From Devosia rhizoryzae (GTDB lineage: Bacteria > Pseudomonadota > Alphaproteobacteria > Rhizobiales > Devosiaceae): DNA of 64,000 nt. Positions 45,124 to 53,597 of this stretch are shown piece by piece. The DNA is taken from positions 1,984,001-2,048,000 of the forward strand of contig NZ_CP068046.1 in assembly GCF_016698665.1 (NCBI RefSeq), given 5' to 3'. Position 1 is the first letter of the stretch. Each line of letters opens with the position of its first letter. A program made the translations under genes and the position numbers. The notes under the pieces are model-generated. The model worked only from the letters and a program-made list of their open reading frames with translations. It searched no databases and was not told the DNA's origin.

Positions 45124-45617
45124 TGGTTATGCCAGAATGGTTGGATAACAGCTTCTTTGCCACCGTTGCCCTGGTCATCTTCCTCGGCATGATGGTCGCC
45201 TTCGGCGTGCCGCGCATTATCGGCAAGATGCTCGATGGCCGCATCCGCCAGATCGAGGACGATATCGCCGAAGCCAAGCGCCTGCGCTCGGAAGCGGCGG
45301 CCCTGCTGGTCGAATACGAACAGAAGCGTCTGTCGGCCGAGAAGGAAGCCGAAGGCATCGTCGCCGCTGCCCGCGAAGAGGCTTCCCGCCTCACCGCTGA
45401 AGCCCAGGCTTCGCTGGCCGATCTCGTCACCCGCCGCACCAAGGCCGTTGAAGACAAGATCGCCCAGGCCGAAGCCCAGGCCATCGCCGAAGTTCGCGCC
45501 CGCTCCGCAGACCTCGCCATCGAGGCCGCCCGCACCGTCCTGTCAGACGAGATGAACCGCAACGGCAACCGCGTCGTCGACGCCGCTATCGCCGATGTCG
45601 GCAATCGCTTGAACTAA
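45123..45617 (+). CDS. atpF: ATP synthase F0 subunit b
   Basis: A 164-residue b subunit: N-terminal helix (FFATVALVIFLGMMVAFGVP) then the long helix (EDDIAEAKRLRSEAAALL...) of the peripheral stalk. The ATG overlaps the b' stop. An alternative start at codon 3 (ATGCCAGAATGG) is possible. It is the last gene of the operon; a strong terminator follows 24 bp after the stop. Confidence 0.95.
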   Translation: MVMPEWLDNSFFATVALVIFLGMMVAFGVPRIIGKMLDGRIRQIEDDIAEAKRLRSEAAALLVEYEQKRLSAEKEAEGIVAAAREEASRLTAEAQASLADLVTRRTKAVEDKIAQAEAQAIAEVRARSADLAIEAARTVLSDEMNRNGNRVVDAAIADVGNRLN

Positions 45618-45640
45618 ACGGTTTTACATTTCGATCTTCA

Positions 45641-45671
45641 AAGGCGGGCAGCAATGCCCGCCTTTTTTATT
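45641..45671 (+). terminator. Rho-independent terminator of the F0 operon
   Basis: AAGGCGGGC / GCCCGCCTT, a perfect 9-bp stem with a 6-nt loop (AGCAAT), followed by TTTTTATT. It lies 24 bp after the atpF stop and separates the operon from the repeat mosaic. Confidence 0.9.
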
Positions 45672-45689
45672 GCGGGCTTTGCACAGTAG

Positions 45690-46167
45690 CCCTCATCCTG
45701 AGGTGCGAAACGCAGCGCAGCCTCGAAGGACCAGGGCGCAGCCCCTTCCCTTCTCCCCTTGCGGGAGAAGGTGGATCGCGCGCAGCGCGAGACGGATGAG
45801 GGGTGCCGACCCATGCCTATGCGTGCTCTTCTAGCCCCCCCACCCCTCATCCGCCCTTTCGGGCACCTTCTCCCGCAAGGGGAGAAGGAAGAGACGAGAT
45901 ATCCCAGTCGGGTCCTTCTCCCCTGGTGGGAGAAGGAAGTGGGAGTCTGCCAGCAATCGACCAGTAGCCCTCATCCTGAGGTGCGAAGCGCCAGCACAGC
46001 CTCGAAGGGCGAGGGCGTGGCACCCTTCCTTCTCCCCTTGCGGGAGAAGGTGGATTGCGCGCAGCGCGAGACGGATGAAGGGTGCCGGCCAATGCCTACG
46101 TCCGATCTCGTGGCTCCACACCCCTCATCCGCCCTGCGGGCACCTTCTCCCGCAAGGGGAGAAGGAA
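45690..46167. repeat. Mosaic of palindromic repeats, two tandem composite units
   Basis: Two nearly parallel blocks, about 45690-45890 and 45967-46167, each contain, in order: a TCATCCTGAGGTGCGAA...GCCTCGAAGG unit, a CCTTCTCCCCTTGCGGGAGAAGGTGG...GATGAGG(G) unit, a spacer and a CCCCTCATCCGCC...GGGCACCTTCTCCCGC...GAGAAGG unit. The spacers differ while the units are alike. It holds no supported gene. The last unit ends 10 bp before the riboswitch promoter. Confidence 0.85.
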
Positions 46168-46177
46168 GACACGGGCG

Positions 46178-46206
46178 TTGACCCCGCCCTAAATCTCCCG
46201 CATGGT
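46178..46206 (+). promoter_or_regulatory. Candidate promoter of the gcv operon
   Basis: TTGACC at 46178-46183, a 17-bp spacer, then CATGGT at 46201-46206. Predicted start of transcription is near 46212, exactly where the first aptamer's P1 helix begins. The -10 is weak; the spacing and the position are the main support. Confidence 0.5.
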
Positions 46207-46207
46207 C

Positions 46208-46386
46208 CCGTCGACTGCGGGAGAGACTGGCCATCAGCGCCGGCGCCGAAGGAGCAACCGCCCCGGAAACTCTCAGGCAAACGGACCGCAGTCGGGTCAA
46301 ACACTCTGGAAAGCAGGCTTAACCGCCTCTCCGAAGGAGCAACCGGCGCTCAGCTGGGAAATCTCTCAGGGCAAGGACAGAGGGGG
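46208..46386 (+). promoter_or_regulatory. Tandem glycine riboswitch
   Basis: Two consecutive aptamers precede gcvT. Aptamer 1 is closed by a P1 helix CGACTGCGG (46212-46220) with CCGCAGTCG (46286-46294), and contains GCCGAAGGAGCAA and AACTCTCAGGCAAA. Aptamer 2 has P1 CTCTG (46304-46308) with CAGAG (46378-46382), and contains CCGAAGGAGCAA and ATCTCTCAGGGCAA. These conserved internal loops are the hallmark of the gcvT-type glycine riboswitch, which turns on the cleavage system when glycine is plentiful. No clear terminator hairpin is visible between aptamer 2 and the ATG, so control at translation start is more likely. Confidence 0.93.
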
Positions 46387-46444
46387 CACGAACATTCCGC
46401 TTGATCGCGGGATTCTGTCGTGTCACCCGAACCCCGAGTTGCCC

Positions 46445-47608
46445 ATGGCCGATAACAGCGCCGACAATCTCAAGCAGACCCCGCTCTTTGAACGACACGT
46501 TGCCGCCCTCGGCCGCATGGTGCCGTTCGGCGGCTATGCCCTGCCCGTTCAATACCCCACCGGCATCATGGCCGAGCATAAATGGACGCGCGAGCAGGCG
46601 GGCCTCTTCGACGTCAGCCATATGGGCCCCGCCTTCCTTGTGCTTGCCGATCCCAGCGGTGACACCAACGCAGACCACGCCACCCTATCGGCGATCATCG
46701 AGCCCCTGATCTGTGCCGACATTGCCGGCCTCCACCCCGGCCAGGTCCGCTACACCCTGCTCTTGAACGAGAGCGGCGGCGTCATCGACGACCTCATGGT
46801 CGCTCGGTCCCCCGCAACGCCAGGCGGGCTCTACCTTGTGGTCAATGCTGGCACCAAGGAGCACGACTTCGCTCTCATCGAACAGGCCGCGGGCGAGCGC
46901 GCGAGGCTGATCCGTGCCGACGAGGACCATGCCCTCCTTGCCCTCCAAGGTCCCGAGGCCGTCAACGTCCTCTCCGCCCTTGTGCCACAAGCCGCTGACC
47001 TCGGCTTCATGACCCACGGCGCCTTCGCCTGGGGCCAAGAAGAACTCCTCATCTCGCGCTCCGGCTATACCGGTGAGGATGGCTTTGAAATCCTGGTCAA
47101 CAACAGCGGGGCCAGCGAACTCTGGGACGCGCTTCTTGCCGATGCGCGCGTACGCCCTATCGGCCTTGGCGCCCGCGACAGTCTTCGCCTCGAAGCCGGC
47201 CTGCCGCTCTATGGCCATGACCTCGACGAAACTATCTCGCCCATCGAAGCCGATCTCGGCTTTGCGGTTTCCAAGCGCCGCCGCGAGGCCGCCGACTTTC
47301 CGGGCGCCACGCGCATTCTCGCCGAACGCGAGGGCCAGCTTTCGCGCAAGCGCGTCGGCCTCCTGGTGGAGGGTGCGCCCGCGCGAGAAGGCGCCGAAAT
47401 CCTTGATGGAAATGGTCAACCCGTTGGCGTCGTCACCAGCGGCGGCTTTGCGCCGTCGCTGGGCAAGGCAATCGCCCTCGGTTTCCTTCCCCCTGCCCTA
47501 GCCGCCCCCGGCACCAGGCTTCAGGTTTCCGTCCGCGGCCGCGCTCAGCCGGCCGAGGTCACCTCAACCCCCTTCGTTCCCCACCGCTATTTCCGCAAAT
47601 CGCTCTGA
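46445..47608 (+). CDS. gcvT: Glycine cleavage system T protein (aminomethyltransferase)
   Basis: A 387-residue T protein that transfers the aminomethyl group's carbon from lipoyl-GcvH to tetrahydrofolate and releases ammonia. GLFDVSHMGPA and SRSGYTGEDGFEI are characteristic (the latter near the folate-binding region), and LEAGLPLYGHDLDETISPIEA the following catalytic part. The start at 46445 (MADNSADNLKQTPL) fits; an upstream in-frame frame reads through the riboswitch and is not real. 58 bp after aptamer 2. Confidence 0.97.
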   Translation: MADNSADNLKQTPLFERHVAALGRMVPFGGYALPVQYPTGIMAEHKWTREQAGLFDVSHMGPAFLVLADPSGDTNADHATLSAIIEPLICADIAGLHPGQVRYTLLLNESGGVIDDLMVARSPATPGGLYLVVNAGTKEHDFALIEQAAGERARLIRADEDHALLALQGPEAVNVLSALVPQAADLGFMTHGAFAWGQEELLISRSGYTGEDGFEILVNNSGASELWDALLADARVRPIGLGARDSLRLEAGLPLYGHDLDETISPIEADLGFAVSKRRREAADFPGATRILAEREGQLSRKRVGLLVEGAPAREGAEILDGNGQPVGVVTSGGFAPSLGKAIALGFLPPALAAPGTRLQVSVRGRAQPAEVTSTPFVPHRYFRKSL

Positions 47609-47615
47609 GGCTCCC

Positions 47616-47981
47616 ATGACCACCAAGTTCACCCAAGACCACGAATATATCCGCATCGAAGGCTCGACCGGCATCGTCGGCATCACCAACTACGCGCAGG
47701 AGCAGTTGGGCGACATCGTCTTCGTCGAATTGCCCGCCGTCGGCACCGTCCTCAAGAAGGGTGACGAGGCTGCGGTCGTGGAATCGGTCAAGGCTGCTTC
47801 CGAGATCTATGCGCCGGTCTCCGGAGAGGTTGTCGAGGTTAACAGTCTGCTAACCGATGCGCCTGGAACGCTGAATTCCGACGCCGAAAACACGGGCTGG
47901 ATGTTCAAGATTGCGATTTCGGAAGCCTCCGAAATCGAGAAACTGCTCGATGCCGATGGCTATGCGGAGCTGACGCTCTAA
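47616..47981 (+). CDS. gcvH: Glycine cleavage system H protein
   Basis: A 121-residue lipoyl carrier. The lipoylated Lys lies in VESVKAASEIYAPVSGE; the start TTKFTQDHEYIRIEG is usual. It shuttles the aminomethyl group between P, T and L proteins. Begins 7 bp after gcvT and ends 2 bp before gcvPA. The dihydrolipoyl dehydrogenase (L protein) is not in the window. Confidence 0.97.
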   Translation: MTTKFTQDHEYIRIEGSTGIVGITNYAQEQLGDIVFVELPAVGTVLKKGDEAAVVESVKAASEIYAPVSGEVVEVNSLLTDAPGTLNSDAENTGWMFKIAISEASEIEKLLDADGYAELTL

Positions 47982-47983
47982 CC

Positions 47984-49327
47984 ATGCGCTATCTCCCCCA
48001 CTCCGCTGCCGAACGTGCCGAAATGCTCGGCGTTATCGGCGCGACCGATATCGACGCCCTGTTCAGCGCAGTTCCCAAATCCGCGTTGCGCGGTTTCGAC
48101 CTCGACCTTCCGGCCCACAGCCCGGAATTCCTGGTCGAACGCCACATGCGGGCCCTCGCCGCCAAGAATCATGCGGCCGGCGATGGCCCCTTTTTTGTGG
48201 GCGCCGGCGCTTATCGCCACCATGTGCCTGCGACGGTCGACCACCTGATCCAGCGTTCGGAATGGCTCACCGCCTATACGCCCTACCAGCCGGAAATCTC
48301 GCAGGGCACCCTGCAGATGCTGTTCGAGTTCCAGACCCAGGTCGCCAAGATCACCGGCATGGACGTTGCCAATGCCTCGCTCTACGACGGCTCGACTGCG
48401 ACGGCCGAAGCCGTGCTGATGGCGCGCCGCATCACCAAGAAGAACAAGGTCGTTCTTTCCGGCGGTCTCCATCCCCATTACCGCGACGTCGTCAAAGCCT
48501 ACCTTAAGGATGATCCGGACCTTGTCTGCCTGTCCCCCTCGCCGGAAGGCCAGGGCGATATACTCAGCCAGGTGGACAACAAGACCGCGGCCATCGTCAT
48601 CCAGACGCCAGACTTTTACGGCCACCTGCGCGACCTCAAAGGCGCGGCAGAGGCCGCCCATGCCCAGGGCGCCCTTCTGATCGTCGTCATCACCGAGGTG
48701 ATTTCGCTTGGCCTCCTCGAAGCGCCGGGCGCCCTGGGTGCCGACATCGTCGTTGCCGAGGGCCAAAGCATCGGCAATGCGCTCAATTTCGGCGGGCCCT
48801 ATCTTGGCCTCATGGCCACGCGCAAGGAGTTCATCCGGCAGATGCCGGGCCGACTGTGTGGCGAAACCGTCGATGCCGAGGGCAATCGCGGCTTCGTTCT
48901 CACGCTCTCGACCCGCGAGCAGCATATCCGCCGCGAAAAGGCGACATCCAACATCTGCACCAATTCCGGTCTCTGCGCGCTGGCTTTTTCGATCCACATG
49001 GCGCTCCTGGGGGAAGCAGGCTTCGTGCGCCTGGCGCGACTCAACCACGCCGGCGCCATCAAGCTGGCCGACGCGCTGACGGCAGTGGCCGGTGTCGAGG
49101 TTCTCAACGACACCTTCTTCAACGAGCTGACCATTCGCGTGAGCGAACCCGCGGCCCCTCTCGTCGAACGCCTCGCCCGGCGCGGCATCCTTGCCGGCGT
49201 GCCAGCCAGCCGGCTGCTGCCGGGCGACCCGGGAGTCGAAAACCTCCTGATCCTCGCCGCAACCGAACTGACCACGGACCTTGATATTGAGGCACTGACC
49301 ACCGCGCTTGCGGAGGAACTGGCATGA
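47984..49327 (+). CDS. gcvPA: Glycine dehydrogenase (decarboxylating) subunit 1
   Basis: A 447-residue P-protein N-terminal half. RYLPHSAAERAEMLGVIGA and LFFAGAGAY-like GAGAYRHHVPATVDHL, ASLYDGSTATAEAVLMA and STREQHIRREKATSNICTN match subunit 1 of two-gene P proteins. With gcvPB it makes the PLP enzyme that decarboxylates glycine. The stop overlaps the gcvPB start (ATGA). A split P protein is less common among rhizobia, which often have a single ~950-residue gcvP. Confidence 0.96.
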   Translation: MRYLPHSAAERAEMLGVIGATDIDALFSAVPKSALRGFDLDLPAHSPEFLVERHMRALAAKNHAAGDGPFFVGAGAYRHHVPATVDHLIQRSEWLTAYTPYQPEISQGTLQMLFEFQTQVAKITGMDVANASLYDGSTATAEAVLMARRITKKNKVVLSGGLHPHYRDVVKAYLKDDPDLVCLSPSPEGQGDILSQVDNKTAAIVIQTPDFYGHLRDLKGAAEAAHAQGALLIVVITEVISLGLLEAPGALGADIVVAEGQSIGNALNFGGPYLGLMATRKEFIRQMPGRLCGETVDAEGNRGFVLTLSTREQHIRREKATSNICTNSGLCALAFSIHMALLGEAGFVRLARLNHAGAIKLADALTAVAGVEVLNDTFFNELTIRVSEPAAPLVERLARRGILAGVPASRLLPGDPGVENLLILAATELTTDLDIEALTTALAEELA

Positions 49328-50868
49328 GCATGAACACACAAGGCCGTCCCACCGGTATTGGCACCCTGGGCACCTCGGCATCCGGCTCGGCGCTCCTGCC
49401 CGACGAACCGCTGCTGTTCGAGATCGGCGACACCGAGCATTCCGGCGTCGACCTGCCCGAGGTCGACCTCGCCACCGATCGCCTTGGCGGCTTCGGTCGC
49501 AAGAGCAAGCTCGATCTGGCCGGCCTCACCGAGCCGGAAGCCATGCGCCACTATGTGCGGCTCAGCCGGCTCAATCACTCGATCGATTCGGGCATGTATC
49601 CGCTCGGCTCCTGCACGATGAAGCACAATCCGCGTCTCAACGAGAAAATGGCACGGCTCCCCGGCTTCAGCGACATTCACCCGCTGCAGCCGGTCTCGAC
49701 GGTGCAAGGCGCGCTCGAACTCATGAACGAGCTCAGCCACTGGCTTCTTACTTTGACCAACACCGCTGCTGTGGCTCTCTCGCCAAAGGCCGGCGCGCAT
49801 GGCGAGCTGCTCGGCATGATGGCGATCAAGGCCGCGCAGGAAGCAAAGGGCGAAGCGCATCGCACGATCGTCCTGGTTCCCGAAAGCGCTCACGGCACCA
49901 ACCCGGCCACCGCAGCCTTCCTCGGCTACACGGTCACGCCGGTGCCCGCCCGCGCCGATGGCACGGTGGACGTGGAAGCGGTCAAGGCTGCGCTATCGCC
50001 CGATGTCGCTGCCATCATGCTGACCAATCCCAACACCTGTGGTCTGTTCGAACCGCAGGTCATCGAGATCGCCAAGGCAGTGCACGATGCCGGTGCCTTC
50101 TTCTACTGCGACGGCGCCAATTTCAACGCCATCATGGGCGTGGTGCGTCCGGGCGATCTGGGCATCGACGCCATGCACATCAACCTGCATAAAACCTTCT
50201 CGACCCCGCATGGCGGTGGCGGTCCGGGTGCAGGTCCGGTGGTGCTGTCGGCGGCCCTCGCGCCATTTGCTCCAGTTCCGTTCATCAAAGGGGTCCAGGA
50301 CCGCTTTGAACTGATCGAGCACATCGAGGCAAATGCCCTCGGTCGCGTCACCGCCTTCCACGGCCAAATGGGCATGTATGTCCGCGCCCTCACCTATATG
50401 CTGAGCCACGGCGCCGATGGTCTGGCCCAAGCAGCGCAGGATGCGGTGCTCAACGCCAACTACATCAAGTCACGGCTGGAACACGCTTTTTCGGTGCCGT
50501 TCCCGGACTATCCGACCATGCATGAAGCCCTTTTCGACGACAGCTTCCTCAAGGACAGCGGCGTTTCCACCCTCGATTTTGCCAAGGCCATGATCGACGA
50601 AGGCTTCCATCCGATGACCATGTATTTCCCGCTGGTCGTCCACGGCGCCATGCTGGTCGAACCGACAGAAAGCGAGAGCAAACAAACACTTGATCGCTTC
50701 TGCGACGTGATGCTGGAGCTGGCCAAGGACGCCAGGGATGGCAATTCGGCGCGCTTCACCTCCGCCCCCACCAAGGCCCCACGCCGGCGGCTCGACGAAA
50801 CAAGAGCCGCCCGCCAGCCGATCCTCAAGTGGGAACGGCCGGTCGATCTGCCCAAAGCTGCCGAATAA
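49324..50868 (+). CDS. gcvPB: Glycine dehydrogenase (decarboxylating) subunit 2
   Basis: A 514-residue P-protein C-terminal half holding the cofactor: NLHKTFSTPHGGGGPGAGP includes the PLP-binding Lys. GMYPLGSCTMKHNPR, VPESAHGTNPATAAF and CDGANFNAIMG are also seen. It starts in the gcvPA stop. Last gene of the gcv operon, followed immediately by a terminator. Confidence 0.97.
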   Translation: MSMNTQGRPTGIGTLGTSASGSALLPDEPLLFEIGDTEHSGVDLPEVDLATDRLGGFGRKSKLDLAGLTEPEAMRHYVRLSRLNHSIDSGMYPLGSCTMKHNPRLNEKMARLPGFSDIHPLQPVSTVQGALELMNELSHWLLTLTNTAAVALSPKAGAHGELLGMMAIKAAQEAKGEAHRTIVLVPESAHGTNPATAAFLGYTVTPVPARADGTVDVEAVKAALSPDVAAIMLTNPNTCGLFEPQVIEIAKAVHDAGAFFYCDGANFNAIMGVVRPGDLGIDAMHINLHKTFSTPHGGGGPGAGPVVLSAALAPFAPVPFIKGVQDRFELIEHIEANALGRVTAFHGQMGMYVRALTYMLSHGADGLAQAAQDAVLNANYIKSRLEHAFSVPFPDYPTMHEALFDDSFLKDSGVSTLDFAKAMIDEGFHPMTMYFPLVVHGAMLVEPTESESKQTLDRFCDVMLELAKDARDGNSARFTSAPTKAPRRRLDETRAARQPILKWERPVDLPKAAE

Positions 50869-50872
50869 AGAC

Positions 50873-50896
50873 AGGCCCGGAAAACCGGGCCTTTTT
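50873..50896 (+). terminator. Rho-independent terminator of the gcv operon
   Basis: AGGCCCGG / CCGGGCCT with an AAAA loop, followed by TTTTGTTA; it lies 4 bp after the gcvPB stop. The convergent lipoprotein gene ends at 50898, so the same hairpin may serve both strands, though the minus-side T run is weaker (GTCTTT). Confidence 0.88.
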
Positions 50897-50897
50897 G

Positions 50898-51479
50898 TTA
50901 TTTGGTGTCGAACCCGACCCAGATGGTGATGGCCTCGCCGCCGAGATAGGGGATGGTGACGTTCTCCACCACCTTGACGAACTCGGCCGTCTGCGCCGGC
51001 GGTGTGATGGGCACGGCCAGGGTGTACTTTTCCGAGAAGATCGCCTGTCCGTCGCGCTCAACTGCGAAACGGATCGGCGCATTGACGGAACTCTGAGCCC
51101 CGGCCGGTCCAAGCAGCACGCGGCCGGTCACGCCCATATTCACGGTGATCTTGCCGTTGGATACGACGCAGTTGCGCGATGTCTCGTCGATCACGCCCTG
51201 ATACTGCAGCGCACGTGCATCGCCCACTCGACCGCCGCCATAGTAATACATTGCCTCGCCGCCGAGCCGAACCTTGATGGGGGGACACTCGGTGGCGATC
51301 ACCGGCAGTGCACTGGTCTGTGCCTGCGCAACCGCTTGCGGACTGGCCGTGGCGTTCTGGAGGTTTGCATTGGCGGCAGAACCGCCGCCCATCATGCCGC
51401 CCATGGAGCAGCCGGCCATCAAAGCCGCCAGAGCACCAAGAGCGGAGAAGCGGAGCGCGGAGGTCAGGGTCGATGTCAT
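50898..51479 (-). CDS. Putative lipoprotein, unknown function
   Basis: A 193-residue protein with a lipoprotein signal: ALGALAALMAGCSMGG has the lipobox Cys at ~24. A Met/Gly-rich stretch (CSMGGMMGGGS) and an Ala/Gln/Asn linker follow, then a beta-rich domain with two more Cys (TECPPIK, RNCVVSNG). I do not recognise a named family with certainty. It is likely anchored in the outer membrane facing the periplasm. Same strand as the peroxiredoxin, with 21 bp between. Confidence 0.72.
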   Translation of the reverse strand: MTSTLTSALRFSALGALAALMAGCSMGGMMGGGSAANANLQNATASPQAVAQAQTSALPVIATECPPIKVRLGGEAMYYYGGGRVGDARALQYQGVIDETSRNCVVSNGKITVNMGVTGRVLLGPAGAQSSVNAPIRFAVERDGQAIFSEKYTLAVPITPPAQTAEFVKVVENVTIPYLGGEAITIWVGFDTK

Positions 51480-51500
51480 GTTTAAGCGGGCTCCTGGCGA

Positions 51501-51992
51501 TTAGGCAGCGGCTTCAAGAGCCATGAGGATGGCGGGCGCACCGGTAGCGGTAATGCCGGGCGCATCCTCGACGAAGACGGCATCGACAACGCCGTTCTTG
51601 ATGATCATTGCCGCACGCGCATAGCGGACGCCCATGCCGAACTTTGCAAAGTCCTTGTCGAGGCCCAGTGCGCGCGCCAAATCGGCATTTCCGTCGGCGA
51701 TGAAGTCCACGGTGTCGAGCGCATCGGAGGCCTCGGCCCAGGCCTTCATCACGTGGTGATCATTGGTCGCGACGCAGACGATGCGGCTAACACCGGCAGC
51801 CTCAAGCTTTGCCGCGTTGGAAACAAAGCTGGGCAGATGATTGACGTGGCAGGTGGGCGTAAAGGCACCAGGCACCGAAAACAGCACGACGGTCCCTTGT
51901 CCGAGAACTGCATCGCTGGTCGTGTCCTCGATCCCGGAGGCTGTGACCAGCTTGATCCCGACCGAAGGGATCGCATCGCCGCGTTCAATCAT
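51501..51992 (-). CDS. Peroxiredoxin (Prx5/AhpE-like, hybrid type)
   Basis: A 163-residue Prx5-type peroxiredoxin. PGAFTPTCHVNHLPSF carries the peroxidatic Cys; KAWAEASDAL and DKDFAKFGMGVRYARAAMII match the family. It reduces H2O2 or alkyl hydroperoxides with thiol donors; no glutaredoxin domain is fused. The start is the ATG at 51992 (MIERGDAIPS). It lies 61 bp downstream of the DsbD-like gene on the same strand, an association that could reflect thiol reduction, but this is inferred. Confidence 0.9.
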   Translation of the reverse strand: MIERGDAIPSVGIKLVTASGIEDTTSDAVLGQGTVVLFSVPGAFTPTCHVNHLPSFVSNAAKLEAAGVSRIVCVATNDHHVMKAWAEASDALDTVDFIADGNADLARALGLDKDFAKFGMGVRYARAAMIIKNGVVDAVFVEDAPGITATGAPAILMALEAAA

Positions 51993-52053
51993 AGATGGAA
52001 ATGCCCCATATACCGGCAGCACGTGCTGCCAAGCTTCGTTTCGTCCCGGCTCG

Positions 52054-52899
52054 TCAGCGACCGGGCTCGCCCTCGTCGTCGATCCGAACCGTATCCACCC
52101 CGTCGCCAGCCTCGATCGACCGGCTCACCATATAGGCGCCCCTGTCGGTCATGAAGGTGAGTTCCACATCCATGCCATCGAGGGCACTATTGTCGGTTTT
52201 GCCCAGGATGGGAAGGAGCACTAGATCGGCTTGCGGACTTTTTTGCGGCGCGCCGAAAAGGGTTTCGCCATTGTCCGTGGCCGCAATCAGGCTTTGGGAA
52301 TCCAGCAGATCCGGCGCGACTTCTACCGCAAGTTGCTCGCCGACCATTTCGACGTCACCAACAGGCTCGCCGCTCCCGTCCCAAGCCAATGGCACCTCGG
52401 CCAGCGCCTGCCGGATGCGCAACGCGCTCGGTCGATCCGGCTTCTTGTCGAGGATAGATAACGCAAATTGGGCTTGCGCTGGGATGCAGATATCGGAGCA
52501 AACACCAAGGGTGACCGCGATGTTCAGTCTCGCCGCCGGATCGGTCACATCAATGGCGAGCGGCAGGACCGTGTGGCCGTAGTAGACGTAGTCGAGATAG
52601 CCGTTCTTGTCCTCGCGCAGCGGGTAAGGCCACAGCACCCTATGGGAGCCGATGCCCGTGGACGCGGTAAAATCGAGATCCAGGGGAAGACCGGTCTCCC
52701 CGGGCACGCGCCAATAGGTCTTGGTGTCCTCGGGCATGTCGAGCTCAAGCGCGACCAGGGTTTCGCCGCCTTCGTTGATCTCGCCGGTGCTGATGAGGCG
52801 CATCGCGACGCCCGGCGCCACTTCCTGCCACGGCGTTTCTGCGGCGCCCGCAGGGGCGACGAGAGCAAGCACGGCAATGGCAAGGACGGGTAAACGCAT
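52054..52899 (-). CDS. Exported DsbD N-terminal domain-like protein
   Basis: A 281-residue protein with a signal peptide (LPVLAIAVLALVAPAGAAE) and a DsbD alpha-like immunoglobulin-fold domain: YWRVPGETGLPLDLDF and LGVCSDICIPAQA, the latter with the redox-active Cys pair. It lacks the membrane reductase part and the C-terminal thioredoxin of full DsbD. Such stand-alone proteins may accept electrons from a CcdA or ScsB-type transporter encoded elsewhere. No transmembrane segment follows the signal. Upstream gene of a pair with peroxiredoxin. Confidence 0.8.
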   Translation of the reverse strand: MRLPVLAIAVLALVAPAGAAETPWQEVAPGVAMRLISTGEINEGGETLVALELDMPEDTKTYWRVPGETGLPLDLDFTASTGIGSHRVLWPYPLREDKNGYLDYVYYGHTVLPLAIDVTDPAARLNIAVTLGVCSDICIPAQAQFALSILDKKPDRPSALRIRQALAEVPLAWDGSGEPVGDVEMVGEQLAVEVAPDLLDSQSLIAATDNGETLFGAPQKSPQADLVLLPILGKTDNSALDGMDVELTFMTDRGAYMVSRSIEAGDGVDTVRIDDEGEPGR

Positions 52900-53018
52900 A
52901 GCGCGGAATTAACGCAGGAAAAGGTGAACGAACACCCACCGCAGCTTCATGCCTTCGTGAAGCCTGAGGTGCGGCCACCAAGCTTGGCACAGGGCGGCGC
53001 GGCGCCTACATTGGCAGC

Positions 53019-53594
53019 ATGAATTCACTTGAAGGCCAATTTCTCGTCGCCATGCCGGACATGGAGGACGAGCGTTTCGCGGAAAGCGTCATCCTCGTCG
53101 TCGGGCACGGCGCCGAGGGCGCCATGGGGCTCGTGGTCAATCACGAGCTCGCCAATCTTACCTTTGCCGATATCATCGACGAGCTCGACCTCGGCGACCC
53201 GGACGCAGTCATCCGGCTCCCCGAAAACATTCGCCAGCGCGCTGTGATGCGTGGCGGTCCGGTGGAAAAAGGCCGCGGCTTTGTGCTGCACAGTGGTGAT
53301 TACCACAGCGGCAACACCTATAAAGTCACCGAGGAAGTGGGGCTGACGGCAACGCTTGACGTGCTCAAGGCCATGACATTCGGTCCTGCGCCCAAGCGTT
53401 CGCTCTTTGCCTTGGGCTGCTGCGGCTGGAGCGCCGGCCAGCTCGAAAGCGAGATCACCGCCAATGGCTGGCTGACGGTGCCGTTCAACCGGGAGCTGAT
53501 CTTCGACGTGCCGGTCGAGGACCGCTACGATCATGCCCTGGCCAGCCTTCACATCACTCGCGCGACGCTGAGTTCAGAAGCCGGCCACGGCTGA
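53019..53594 (+). CDS. YqgE/AlgH family protein
   Basis: A 191-residue DUF179 (YqgE/AlgH) protein. LEGQFLVAMPDMEDERFAES, GAMGLVVN and RGGPVEKGRGFVLHSGDY are typical, with ALGCCGWSAGQLESEI near the C-terminus. The biochemical role is unknown; AlgH was tied to alginate regulation in Pseudomonas. It stands alone, divergent from the DsbD-like gene by 119 bp, and its stop is 3 bp from the stop of the convergent EAL gene. Confidence 0.95.
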   Translation: MNSLEGQFLVAMPDMEDERFAESVILVVGHGAEGAMGLVVNHELANLTFADIIDELDLGDPDAVIRLPENIRQRAVMRGGPVEKGRGFVLHSGDYHSGNTYKVTEEVGLTATLDVLKAMTFGPAPKRSLFALGCCGWSAGQLESEITANGWLTVPFNRELIFDVPVEDRYDHALASLHITRATLSSEAGHG

Positions 53595-53597
53595 ACA

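Noticed and set aside
45690..46167. CRISPR array
   Set aside because: Repeats are long, palindromic, composite and irregularly spaced; no cas gene is present.
46202..46444. N-terminal extension of gcvT through the riboswitch
   Set aside because: The open frame upstream of 46445 translates the aptamers, which are structured RNA; GcvT homologues start near 46445.
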